Assembly: GCA_021769135.1 (NCBI GenBank)
Contig: JAETTM010000040.1
Coordinates: 1 to 39,249 of the forward strand
DNA length: 39,249 nt
Origin: Lachnospiraceae bacterium
GTDB taxonomy: Bacteria > Bacillota > Clostridia > Lachnospirales > Lachnospiraceae
Direction: 5' to 3'
Shown here: positions 15,404 to 23,187 of the stretch, piece by piece
How the letters are laid out: every line of letters begins with the position of its first letter
Numbering within the stretch: position 1 is the first letter of the stretch
Notes under the pieces: generated by a model
Told to the model about the DNA's origin: nothing
Databases searched by the model: none
What the model saw: only the letters and a program-made list of their open reading frames with translations
Translations under genes and position numbers: made by a program

Positions 15404-16330
15404 TTAAAAATCGAAAACGGAATAGGTATAGTTTTTTTTGTGCATGGAACGGGAATTGTTTCTCCATTGGAGGGGAGATATTCCCATAACGCGCTGGAAC
15501 TGGCGGTTGTAGCTGGAAATGCTTGAAAATCCTACCTCCAAAGAAATATCCAGGATGGATTTTTCCGTGTTGTGAAGCAGGATGCAGGAGCGGCGGATGC
15601 GTACACGGTTCAGGTATTCCAGCGGGCTGGTATGCATGGAGGCCTGGAAAAGCCTGCGGAAATGGGTGAGGCTTATTTGGCATAAATCAGCCAGCTTTTG
15701 GATTTTCAGTGGAAACATGTAATTGTTGTCGATATAAGAAATGGCAGGCATAATGGTGAGATATAGGCGGGAAAGCTGGAAGGGGCTGGCGTCCTGCGGA
15801 GAGCTTTCCCGCGTTAATTCGACGAATAAACTTAAGCACAGGCCATATATGCATTCCTGATAATGCTTCTTTTCTAAACGCAATTCTTCCAGAATATTCC
15901 GTACTAATGTATGGAGGAATGGATTATGCTCTTTATGGATAATATTATTTTCCCCTAATGACTGCAACAGAAAAAATTCCTGCTGAGGAAATCCGCCGGG
16001 AAAGAAATTTTTAAGTAGACGTTCCATGTCAATGTAAAGATATTCCCACCAGCTTTGGGTGCCTTTTGTGCTGGTGGAACGATGTACGGTATTCTGGGGG
16101 ATAATGGAAATATCGCCGCTGGAAAAATCTAATTTACGGTCCTCTACAAGCAGATATCCGCTGCCCTCATAGCAATATCCGATTTCCAGGCAGTTATGGA
16201 AATGGAGGAAAGTAATATCCACATCCGGAAGAACCCACCGGCTGCCCAGCAAAGCAAAAATAGGAAAGTCAGCAGGAAAATTATAATATCGGTATTCCAA
16301 GGCATAAGGAAGTGAAGTTATAGATTTCAT
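15404..16330 (-). CDS. AraC-family transcriptional regulator
   Basis: This 308-residue regulator has an N-terminal cupin sensing domain (about 25-130, with HFHNCLEIGYCYEGSG and IPQNTVHRS) and a C-terminal double helix-turn-helix (about 205-300). The latter shows KIQKLADLCQISLTHFRRLFQASMHTSPLEYLNRVRI and SILDISLEVGFSSISSYNRQFQRVMGISPLQWR. It is divergent from the methyltransferase-like gene with a 133-bp shared spacer, which suggests it controls that gene in response to a small carbohydrate-like ligand. The ligand cannot be read from the sequence. Confidence 0.9.
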   Translation of the reverse strand: MKSITSLPYALEYRYYNFPADFPIFALLGSRWVLPDVDITFLHFHNCLEIGYCYEGSGYLLVEDRKLDFSSGDISIIPQNTVHRSTSTKGTQSWWEYLYIDMERLLKNFFPGGFPQQEFFLLQSLGENNIIHKEHNPFLHTLVRNILEELRLEKKHYQECIYGLCLSLFVELTRESSPQDASPFQLSRLYLTIMPAISYIDNNYMFPLKIQKLADLCQISLTHFRRLFQASMHTSPLEYLNRVRIRRSCILLHNTEKSILDISLEVGFSSISSYNRQFQRVMGISPLQWRNNSRSMHKKNYTYSVFDF

Positions 16331-16397
16331 CAGGGTAACCGCGCCTTTCTAAGTTGCTCACCTTGCGTTTGCAATAAAAGTATGCTAATATATTGCG

Positions 16398-16410
16398 ACA
16401 ATAGTATTGT
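16398..16410. promoter_or_regulatory. Palindromic operator candidate in the araC/uroD-like spacer
   Basis: ACAATA-G-TATTGT is a perfect 6-bp inverted repeat, within a wider symmetric AT-rich stretch, about 55 bases before the methyltransferase-like gene. AraC proteins usually bind direct repeats, so the link to the neighbour is only a suggestion. Confidence 0.35.
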
Positions 16411-16463
16411 AATATACTTTACACTGGAAAACAAGCCAAGCTGGGAGCAGAAATGAGGATAAA

Positions 16464-17417
16464 ATGGAAGATAAAAGGCAGAGAGTGAAAATGGCGTTGA
16501 ACAACGAACCGGTGGACGGTGCCCTTTGCAGCGTATGGCGCCATCTTCCGGAGGAAAAACGTACAGGGGAAAGCGTGATACAAGATCAGATACATTATTA
16601 TAGGAAGACGGATGTGGATTTTATAAAAATTATGAGCGACGGATATTTTGCATATCCTATGGAAATAGTGGTACGTAAAGCGGCGGATTGGAAGAAGTTG
16701 GAGCCGCTGCCCGGGAACCATCCGTATTTCACCGAACAGGCAGAGCGGGCCAGGGGGATTGTGGAAGCCGTGGGAAAGGAATGCATGGTATTCTATAATA
16801 TTTTTGCCCCGTTTTCTTCCTTGCGGTTTGCAGCCACGGACGCTATGATTATGGAGCACTTGCGGGAAGATGAGGAGGCTGTTTTACATGCCCTGGATGT
16901 AATAGCTTATGATAACGGGCGGATGGCCAGAAAGGCAATCCGCGAATGCGGGTGCGACGGCGTTTATTTTTGCGTGCAGGGCGGAGAGAAAAAGCGTTTT
17001 TCCCATGAAGAATATATGCGCCTGATTGCCCCAAGCGATAAAAAGGCGCTGATGGAAGCCAATCGACATAGCCAGTGGAATCTGCTCCATTGCTGCGGTT
17101 GGGATGGATATGAAAACCATCTGGAAAACTGGAAAGACTATCCCTGCAAAGCGGTAAACTGGTCGGTGCATGTGGAAAAGATGGATTTGGCCCAGGGAAA
17201 AGAGTTTTTCGGCGGCAAAGCAGTAATCGGCGGGCTGGACAATACGAAGGAAAGCGTGGTGCACAAAGGGGATTTGGATGGAATCCGCAGATGTGTACAG
17301 GAATGGAAAGAAAAATATGCCGGCATGCCGGGAGTTCTGATGGGAGCGGACTGCAGCTTCCATTCCGATATCCCTTTGGAAAACATTGCGCAGTTGGTTA
17401 AGGAAGTGCATCGGTAA
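16464..17417 (+). CDS. Uroporphyrinogen decarboxylase-family (MtaA/CmuA-like) protein
   Basis: This 317-residue protein has the UroD fold and is shorter than true HemE (about 340). A zinc-site pattern of the corrinoid methyltransferase branch is visible: His209-x-Cys211 in LLHCCGWDG and Cys297 in GADCSFHSD. Substrate-pocket residues of HemE are not apparent. In that branch the enzyme moves a methyl group between a corrinoid protein or methylated substrate and a thiol; here the partner is unknown and no corrinoid protein gene is nearby. GAGG lies five bases before the ATG. It is probably controlled by the divergent AraC protein. Confidence 0.8.
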   Translation: MEDKRQRVKMALNNEPVDGALCSVWRHLPEEKRTGESVIQDQIHYYRKTDVDFIKIMSDGYFAYPMEIVVRKAADWKKLEPLPGNHPYFTEQAERARGIVEAVGKECMVFYNIFAPFSSLRFAATDAMIMEHLREDEEAVLHALDVIAYDNGRMARKAIRECGCDGVYFCVQGGEKKRFSHEEYMRLIAPSDKKALMEANRHSQWNLLHCCGWDGYENHLENWKDYPCKAVNWSVHVEKMDLAQGKEFFGGKAVIGGLDNTKESVVHKGDLDGIRRCVQEWKEKYAGMPGVLMGADCSFHSDIPLENIAQLVKEVHR

Positions 17418-17425
17418 TGGTATCC

Positions 17426-17456
17426 GTAACAGGGCAGCCGAAGGCTGAACTGTTAC
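17426..17456. repeat. Two-tier hairpin after the UroD-like gene
   Basis: GTAACAG (17426-17432) pairs with CTGTTAC (17450-17456), and inside it CAGCC (17435-17439) with GGCTG (17443-17447) around GAA. It starts 9 bases after the stop codon and has no T tract. The minus-strand arm GTAACAGTTCAGCC recurs almost exactly at 19748-19761, which suggests a dispersed repeat that may also stop or stabilise transcripts. Confidence 0.5.
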
Positions 17457-17486
17457 CGGTATCCTTGTAGACGCTCGGCAGGATGC

Positions 17487-17515
17487 TTGACTTTTGAATT
17501 GTTTGGTTATAGAAT
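17487..17515 (+). promoter_or_regulatory. Promoter of the phosphonate/surface-polymer operon
   Basis: TTGACT (17487-17492), 17 bases and TAGAAT (17510-17515) match the housekeeping consensus at 10 of 12 positions. The first start codon is 37 bases downstream of the -10. No internal promoter of similar quality was noticed before 24927. Confidence 0.65.
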
Positions 17516-17552
17516 GAAATAGATTATTTTTTCCCCGGAAAGGAGTAAGATT

Positions 17553-17810
17553 ATGAGAAGAAAAAAAGGACTTGCTGTCCTTAAATTCATGTATTTTTTT
17601 ACCTGTTTCTTTTTCCTGCTTAGCAATCACGCACATGCATATATTGACCCTTCGGCGGTTACCTATGTAATTCAGGCTGTGGCGGGCGTATGTATTGCCG
17701 TGGGTGCCGCATGTACCGTTTACAGGCATAAAATAGCGAAGTTTTTCCGCAAAATGAAGAAAAAGCACAGCAAAAAGCAGCATAATAAGGAAAAGGAATC
17801 CGATGAATAG
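17553..17810 (+). CDS. Small secreted/membrane protein with YIDPS motif
   Basis: This 85-residue protein has a signal peptide-like N-terminus (MRRKKGLAVLKFMYFFTCFF then LLSNHAHA) with likely cleavage after AHA. It is followed by YIDPSAVTYVIQAVAGVCIAVGAACTVY, which is a conserved YIDPS segment and one membrane helix, and a strongly basic cytoplasmic tail (HRHKIAKFFRKMKKKHSKK). Similar small YIDP proteins are found near cell-surface polymer and sulfatase-like genes in Firmicutes, but their function is unknown. AAGGAG precedes the ATG. It overlaps the next gene by 8 bases, so the two are probably made together. Confidence 0.75.
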   Translation: MRRKKGLAVLKFMYFFTCFFFLLSNHAHAYIDPSAVTYVIQAVAGVCIAVGAACTVYRHKIAKFFRKMKKKHSKKQHNKEKESDE

Positions 17811-19746
17811 TATAATTAATCTGATTGGGGATGTGCTGGGGTGGCTGATGTATTTCAGCTATAATTTTTTGCAGGATTATTTTTGGGCAATTTTATTCTT
17901 TACCTTTTTAACGAAAATTGTTCTGTTCCCTGTTTCCCTTATGGTGCAGAAAAATTCCATTAAAATGGTGAAAATGCAGCCGGAAATTAATTTTATCAAG
18001 GCGAAATATTTCGGCAACAGCGAAAAGATATCGGAAGAACAATATGAATTATATAAGAGGGAGCATTATCAGCCATTGGCTGATTTGATTCCCTTGATTC
18101 TCCAGCTGATTTTGCTGATGGGCGTTATCAATGTGATTAACGACCCGGCAAAGCATATTTTCCGGTCAGGCGCAGGAACGCTGGATACCATGGCATGGGG
18201 CATGGATTTGTCTTCCATACCGATAGAGACGGGAGGGATTACATTTATAATTCCTCTTATTGCCGCACTTTCGGCATGGTTTATGTGCTTTATCCAAAAT
18301 CATATCAATGTGCTTCAGTCGGAGCAGAGCAAGATAAACCAATATGGTACGATGGTATTGTCCATCGGTTTATCTTTATATTTAGGCTTTTTTGTAAAAA
18401 CGGGGGTTGGCATTTACTGGACATGCAGCAACCTTCTTTCTGTAACCCAGCTATATTTGCTGAATATCCTTATGAATCCCAAGAAATACATTGATTATGA
18501 TGCATTGGAAAAAAGCCGGAAGGAACTGGCGGAAAGCTCCGCTTTTTATAAATCTTCCTCTAAAAAACTGTTTGAAAAGGATCCATACCGCAAACAGGAA
18601 AAGGCTGATTACAGACGGTTTTTTAAAGATTATGAAATGCAGATTGTCTTTTATTCCGAAAAAAATGGGTTCTACAAATATTTTCAGAATATTATCGAAT
18701 ATCTGTTGGAAAAGACAGATGTTGTCATCAACTATGTGACCAGCGACCCGGAAGACAAGGTCTTTGAGATGGCAAGCGATAGGTTCCGGCCGTTTTATAT
18801 CGGGGAGCACAAGCTGATTGTCCTGATGATGAAAGTGGAAGCGGATATCGTGGTAATGACGACCCCGGATTTGGAGAATTTTCATATTAAAAGGTCTTTG
18901 GTGCGCAAGGATAATGAATACATTTATGTGCCCCATGATGTGAACAGCCCTAACCTTACGTTCCATAAAGATGCCTTGGATCATTTCGATACCATTTTTT
19001 CCTCCGGCTTTTTGTGTACGGAGGAGATAAGGAAGCGGGAGGAAATCTATCATTTGCCTGAAAAGAATATCGTTCCCTGGGGGTCAGGCGTCATCGATAA
19101 TATGATTCAGGCATATGAAAAAATGGAAAAGCGGCAGAAAACGGCAAAGGAAATACTGATTGCCCCTTCATGGCAAAAGGATAATATTTTGTCTTCCTGC
19201 ATCGAAGAGATATTGGATATCCTGGACGGGAAAGGATACAAAATCATTGTCAGGCCCCATCCCCAGTTTGTCCGCCACGAAGCGGGGAGATTGGAGCAAC
19301 TGCGTCAGAAATACCATATGGACTCCCGAGAGGATATGGAACTTCAGACGGACTTTTCCTCCAATAATACGGTTTATGAAGCGGATTTGGTGATTACGGA
19401 TTGGTCCAGCATCGCCTTTGAATATTCTTTTGCCACTTTGAAGCCTTCCTTGTTCATCAACACCCCTATGAAGGTGATGAACGAAGATTATAAGGAGTTA
19501 GGGATTACGCCCATCGATGTGGAACTTCGAAGCGCGATTGGCAAAAGCGTTGATTTGGAAAATCTGAAGGAATTGCCGGATGTTGTCCATGAACTGTTGA
19601 GCAGCAACCAATTTTCAAGGGAAAGCCTGAAAGCCATCAGGGAAAAATATATTTATAACATCGGTTCCAGCAGCCAGGCCGGAGGGGATTATATCATAGA
19701 AAGGTTGCGTTACTTCGAGAAAAAACATGAGGAAGAGGAAGACTGA
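17803..19746 (+). CDS. YidC/Oxa1 insertase domain fused to CDP-glycerol glycerophosphotransferase-like domain
   Basis: This is a 647-residue two-domain protein. Residues 1-235 look like a YidC/Oxa1 core: YNFLQDYFWAILFFTFLTKIVLFPVSL, then a cytoplasmic KMVKMQPEINFIKAKYF...EQYELYKREHYQPL hairpin, LIPLILQLILLMGVI and later helices ending GVGIYWTCSNLLSVTQLYLL. Residues about 270-640 resemble teichoic-acid glycerophosphotransferases (TagB/TagF), with VPHDVNSPN, IVRPHPQFVRHEAG and the DLVITDWSSIAFEYSF motif near 527-542. The reading frame is continuous, so the fusion is not an artefact of ORF calling. Inference: the insertase-like part anchors the transferase or handles the lipid/protein acceptor, while the transferase moves a phospho- or phosphonoalcohol from a CDP/CMP donor made by the downstream genes. 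Confidence 0.85.
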   Translation: MNSIINLIGDVLGWLMYFSYNFLQDYFWAILFFTFLTKIVLFPVSLMVQKNSIKMVKMQPEINFIKAKYFGNSEKISEEQYELYKREHYQPLADLIPLILQLILLMGVINVINDPAKHIFRSGAGTLDTMAWGMDLSSIPIETGGITFIIPLIAALSAWFMCFIQNHINVLQSEQSKINQYGTMVLSIGLSLYLGFFVKTGVGIYWTCSNLLSVTQLYLLNILMNPKKYIDYDALEKSRKELAESSAFYKSSSKKLFEKDPYRKQEKADYRRFFKDYEMQIVFYSEKNGFYKYFQNIIEYLLEKTDVVINYVTSDPEDKVFEMASDRFRPFYIGEHKLIVLMMKVEADIVVMTTPDLENFHIKRSLVRKDNEYIYVPHDVNSPNLTFHKDALDHFDTIFSSGFLCTEEIRKREEIYHLPEKNIVPWGSGVIDNMIQAYEKMEKRQKTAKEILIAPSWQKDNILSSCIEEILDILDGKGYKIIVRPHPQFVRHEAGRLEQLRQKYHMDSREDMELQTDFSSNNTVYEADLVITDWSSIAFEYSFATLKPSLFINTPMKVMNEDYKELGITPIDVELRSAIGKSVDLENLKELPDVVHELLSSNQFSRESLKAIREKYIYNIGSSSQAGGDYIIERLRYFEKKHEEEED

Positions 19747-19747
19747 T

Positions 19748-19761
19748 GTAACAGTTCGGCC
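19748..19761 (+). repeat. GTAACAGTTCGGCC half-repeat
   Basis: This matches 13 of 14 bases of the arm at 17443-17456 (opposite strand) and sits one base after the stop codon of the fusion gene. No pairing partner is seen here, so it looks like half of the two-tier hairpin. Confidence 0.35.
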
Positions 19762-19812
19762 CAGGACTTTGCAACAGTGAAGCCAAAGGCAGAAAGGGTG
19801 GGAAGTTTTCGT

Positions 19813-21042
19813 ATGCAGATAGAACAACAGAGGAAAGATAACAAAGAACAGCAGGAATATATCGGGCATATAAAAAGGAATATTTTACTGAATCCGGGCC
19901 CGGCCACAACTACCGATACGGTAAAAATGGCCCAGGTAGTGCCGGATATCTGCCCGAGGGAAAAGGAATTCGCTTCCATGATGAAGGGGATGCGGGAGGA
20001 TTTGGTTCGTATCGTCCATGGGGATTTGGAGAAACATACTTCGGTCCTTTTCTGCGGTTCCGGAACAATCAATATCGATATATGTCTGAATTCCCTTCTG
20101 CCGGAAGGAAAGAAAATATTGGTGATTAACAACGGCGCTTACAGTTCCCGCGCTGCGGAAATATGCGAATATTATCAGCTGCCCTTTATCGACCTTCGAT
20201 TTCCTGCGGACGAGCTGCCGGATTTGGCGGCGGTGGAGAATATCCTGAAGGAGAATCCGGATATCGCATTGGTCCATACGACGCATAACGAGACAGGTAC
20301 GGGTATTTTGAACCCTGTCCGGGAAATCGGGGCGTTGGCACACAAATATGGCGCCGTATTTACGGTAGATACCACATCTACTTATGCCATGCGGCCTATT
20401 CGCATCGAAGAGGACAATATTGATTTCTGCATGGCTTCGGCCCAGAAAGGCCTTATGGCGATGACGGGCCTGTCGTTTATTGTGGGCAGCAGGGAAATTA
20501 TTGAGAAGTCGGCGGAATATCCGAAACGCTCCTATTATTGCAACCTTTATCTGCAATACCATTTTTTTGAAACGACCGGGGAAATGCATTTCACCCCTCC
20601 GGTTCAGACCATATATGCGGCGCGCCAGGCCATAGACGAATATTTTGCGGAAGGGGAAGAGGCGAAATGGCAGCGGCATTTAAGCGTTTTTGAGGCAATT
20701 CATCATGGGCTGGATAAACTGGGTTTTCATGATATCATCAAAAGGGAATGGCAGGCAGGGCTTGTAGTGGCCGTTAAGTATCCGGACGACGCAAACTGGG
20801 ATTTTGAAAAGGTCCATGATTATTGTTATGAGAGAGGATTCACAATATATCCGGGGAAAATCGCTTCCCAGAGCACTTTTCGGCTATGCGCCTTAGGGGC
20901 TATCACGGCAAAGGACATTGAAGACTTTTTCCGGGTATTCGAAGAAGCATTGAGGCATTTCGATGTGAAGATTCCGGTTCGTTATGAAGAAAAAAGGCAG
21001 CCATGGGCAAATTTGACTTCCGCGGGAAACGGGCCAAGCTGA
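19813..21042 (+). CDS. 2-aminoethylphosphonate aminotransferase-like (PhnW family)
   Basis: This PLP-dependent class V aminotransferase has about 409 residues. The PhnW-type start RNILLNPGPATTTDTVK, the FCGSGTINID loop, VHTTHNETGTGILNPV, VDTTSTYAMRP, and the PLP lysine in ASAQKGLMAMTGLSF are visible. PhnW interconverts 2-aminoethylphosphonate plus pyruvate with phosphonoacetaldehyde plus alanine; beside PEP mutase it would run toward synthesis. The ATG at 19813 is preferred to the GTG at 19777 because GGGAAG is better placed. Since no phosphonopyruvate decarboxylase is encoded nearby, direct amination of phosphonopyruvate to phosphonoalanine is an alternative activity. Confidence 0.85.
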   Translation: MQIEQQRKDNKEQQEYIGHIKRNILLNPGPATTTDTVKMAQVVPDICPREKEFASMMKGMREDLVRIVHGDLEKHTSVLFCGSGTINIDICLNSLLPEGKKILVINNGAYSSRAAEICEYYQLPFIDLRFPADELPDLAAVENILKENPDIALVHTTHNETGTGILNPVREIGALAHKYGAVFTVDTTSTYAMRPIRIEEDNIDFCMASAQKGLMAMTGLSFIVGSREIIEKSAEYPKRSYYCNLYLQYHFFETTGEMHFTPPVQTIYAARQAIDEYFAEGEEAKWQRHLSVFEAIHHGLDKLGFHDIIKREWQAGLVVAVKYPDDANWDFEKVHDYCYERGFTIYPGKIASQSTFRLCALGAITAKDIEDFFRVFEEALRHFDVKIPVRYEEKRQPWANLTSAGNGPS

Positions 21043-21142
21043 CGGGCATGAACGGATATTTGGCATTTATGCGCAAGACTGCGGTAAAGTGAAGCGGCAT
21101 TAATAAATGAAAATAGTATAGCTATGTAGGAATGAGGTAAAA

Positions 21143-22438
21143 ATGGGCAAAGTATATGCATGTTTTTGCACAGATATTATACACGAGGGGCATCTGAATA
21201 TTTTAAAGGAAGCGAATAAATACGGGGATGTCACGGTTGGGATTCTCAGTGACCGGGCCATGATAAAGTATAACCGCTTCCCCACCATTTCCATGGAGGA
21301 ACGGAAGAAAATAGTGGAAGAGACGGGCCTGGTATCGGAAGTGACCGTGCAGGATGAAATCATGTACGATGCCGTCATCAGCCGATTGAGGCCGGATTAT
21401 GTGATTCACGGCGACAACTGGTGCAAGGGCCCGGAAAGCGCCATCCGGGCGAATGTGATAAAGAACTTGAATCAGTATGGGGGGAAGCTGATTGAAGTGG
21501 GATACACTTATAACGAGAATGTGAGAAAAATCGACGACAATATGAAGGAAAAGCTTGCCATGCCGGAATTCAGGAGGAAAAGGCTGCGCCAGCTTTTGGA
21601 ATTATGCCCGATTGTGAAAGCCATCGAAGCCCATAGCGGACTGACCGGATTGATTGCGGAAAAGACAATCGTGGAACATAATGGGGAATTCGACCAGTTC
21701 GATGCCATGTGGCTGTCCAGCCTTTGCGATTCCACGGCAAAGGGGAAGCCGGACATTGAATTGGTGGATATGTCGTCCAGGATACGCACCATAGACGATA
21801 TTATGGAAGTGACCACCAAGCCCATTATTTTGGACGGGGATACCGGCGGATTGGTGGAACATTTTATTTACAACATTCGTACATTGGAACGAATGGGCGT
21901 ATCGGCAGTTATCATAGAGGATAAAACGGGGCTTAAGAAAAATTCCCTGTTCGGTACGGAGGTGGCTCAGACCCAGGATTCCATTGAGAATTTCTGCGAA
22001 AAAATCCGTGCGGGGAAAAATGCCCAAAGAACCGAAGAATTCATGATTATTGCCCGGGTTGAGAGCTTGATTTTGGAGAAAGGGCAGGAGGATGCCCTGA
22101 AGCGGGCCTTTGCCTATGTAAAGGCCGGGGCGGACGGCATTATGATACATTCCAGAAAAAAATCCCCGGATGAAATCTTTGCTTTTTGCGATGCGTTCCG
22201 GGAAAAAGACCTTAAGACTCCCATTGTGGTGGTTCCCACATCCTTTAACAGCGTGACGGAGGCGGAACTAAGGCAGCATGGGGTGAATATTGTGATTTAT
22301 GCCAATCAGCTGACCCGCAGCGCTTTTCCGGCCATGCAGGGCACGGCGATGGAGATACTGAAAAACCACAGGGCATTGGAGGTGGATTCCAAGCTGATGC
22401 CTTTTAAGGAAATTATTACGCTAATCGATGATATTTGA
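21143..22438 (+). CDS. Cytidylyltransferase-PEP mutase fusion
   Basis: This is a 431-residue bifunctional protein. Residues 1-130 are a TagD-like nucleotidyltransferase domain with the HxGH motif HEGH (His14, His17) and an ISMEERKKIV helix; the usual downstream RTEGISTT-like motif is not obvious. Residues 150-431 are phosphoenolpyruvate mutase, which converts PEP to phosphonopyruvate. DGDTGG (Asp231, Asp233) binds metal, and EDKTGLKKNSLFG (259-271) is the mutase signature loop with its NS pair. GAGG lies five bases before the ATG. This is the committing step of phosphonate biosynthesis and fixes the pathway assignment of the operon. It overlaps the next reading frame slightly upstream of that gene's start. 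Confidence 0.9.
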   Translation: MGKVYACFCTDIIHEGHLNILKEANKYGDVTVGILSDRAMIKYNRFPTISMEERKKIVEETGLVSEVTVQDEIMYDAVISRLRPDYVIHGDNWCKGPESAIRANVIKNLNQYGGKLIEVGYTYNENVRKIDDNMKEKLAMPEFRRKRLRQLLELCPIVKAIEAHSGLTGLIAEKTIVEHNGEFDQFDAMWLSSLCDSTAKGKPDIELVDMSSRIRTIDDIMEVTTKPIILDGDTGGLVEHFIYNIRTLERMGVSAVIIEDKTGLKKNSLFGTEVAQTQDSIENFCEKIRAGKNAQRTEEFMIIARVESLILEKGQEDALKRAFAYVKAGADGIMIHSRKKSPDEIFAFCDAFREKDLKTPIVVVPTSFNSVTEAELRQHGVNIVIYANQLTRSAFPAMQGTAMEILKNHRALEVDSKLMPFKEIITLIDDI

Positions 22439-22463
22439 CAGCGGCGCAGAAATGGAGTTGAAT

Positions 22464-23171
22464 ATGGATAAAAAAATCGGCATTATTATGGCAGCGGGAA
22501 TAGGAAGCAGGATGCGCCCCATTACGGAAAGGATTCCCAAGCCCATGGTAAAGGTGTTTGGGAAACCGTTGATTGAAACGGTGATTGACGGCCTTTTGGC
22601 GGCGGGGGTGGAGGATATTTATGTGGTGGCAGGTTATCTGAAAGAAAGCTTTTTCCCGTTGAGGGAGAAGTATCCCCAGATAAAGCTGATTGTAAATAAT
22701 GATTATCTGGAAAAAAACAACATTTCTTCCGTCTATGCGGCAAAGGATGTGCTGGGTACGGCGGATTGCTTTATCTGCGAGGCGGATTTGCTGATTTCGG
22801 ATTCGGCAATTTTTAAGAAAAAATTAGAGGAATCCTGCTACTTCGGCAAAATGGTGGCGGGCAGTTCCGACGATTGGGTGTTTGAATTGGAGGACGGTTA
22901 TATTTCCAGAGTGAAGAAAGGCGGCCGGGATACCTATAATATGGTGGGCATTTCTTATTTTACCAAGCCGGACGGCCTGATTCTTAGGGATAAAATCGTG
23001 GAAGCCTATGGGCAGGAGGAGAATTCCGATTTGTTCTGGGACGAAGTGGTAGATGCAAATCTGCAGGAACTTAAGCTAAGGGTGGAGCCTGTGGATGAAG
23101 GGCAGATTGTGGAAATCGATACGGTGGAAGAACTGCTGGCGATAGATGCCAGGGCGGTTTGCCAAGAATGA
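22464..23171 (+). CDS. LicC/PntC-like nucleotidyltransferase, probable CMP-phosphonate synthase
   Basis: This 235-residue nucleotidyltransferase has the N-terminal signature GIIMAAGIGSRMRPITERIPKPMVKVF-type loop (residues 5-30), NNDYLEKNNISSVYAAKDVL and the acidic CEADLLISD metal site. The pattern is that of choline-phosphate and 2-aminoethylphosphonate cytidylyltransferases (LicC, PntC). It would activate the phosphonate as its CMP ester for transfer. GGAG lies six bases before the ATG at 22464; earlier in-frame ATGs (22428, 22452) are less well placed. The C-terminal EIDTVEELLAID segment is typical of the family. It follows the PEP mutase by 25 bases. Confidence 0.83.
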   Translation: MDKKIGIIMAAGIGSRMRPITERIPKPMVKVFGKPLIETVIDGLLAAGVEDIYVVAGYLKESFFPLREKYPQIKLIVNNDYLEKNNISSVYAAKDVLGTADCFICEADLLISDSAIFKKKLEESCYFGKMVAGSSDDWVFELEDGYISRVKKGGRDTYNMVGISYFTKPDGLILRDKIVEAYGQEENSDLFWDEVVDANLQELKLRVEPVDEGQIVEIDTVEELLAIDARAVCQE

Positions 23172-23187
23172 GGGGCGTAGAAAGGGC

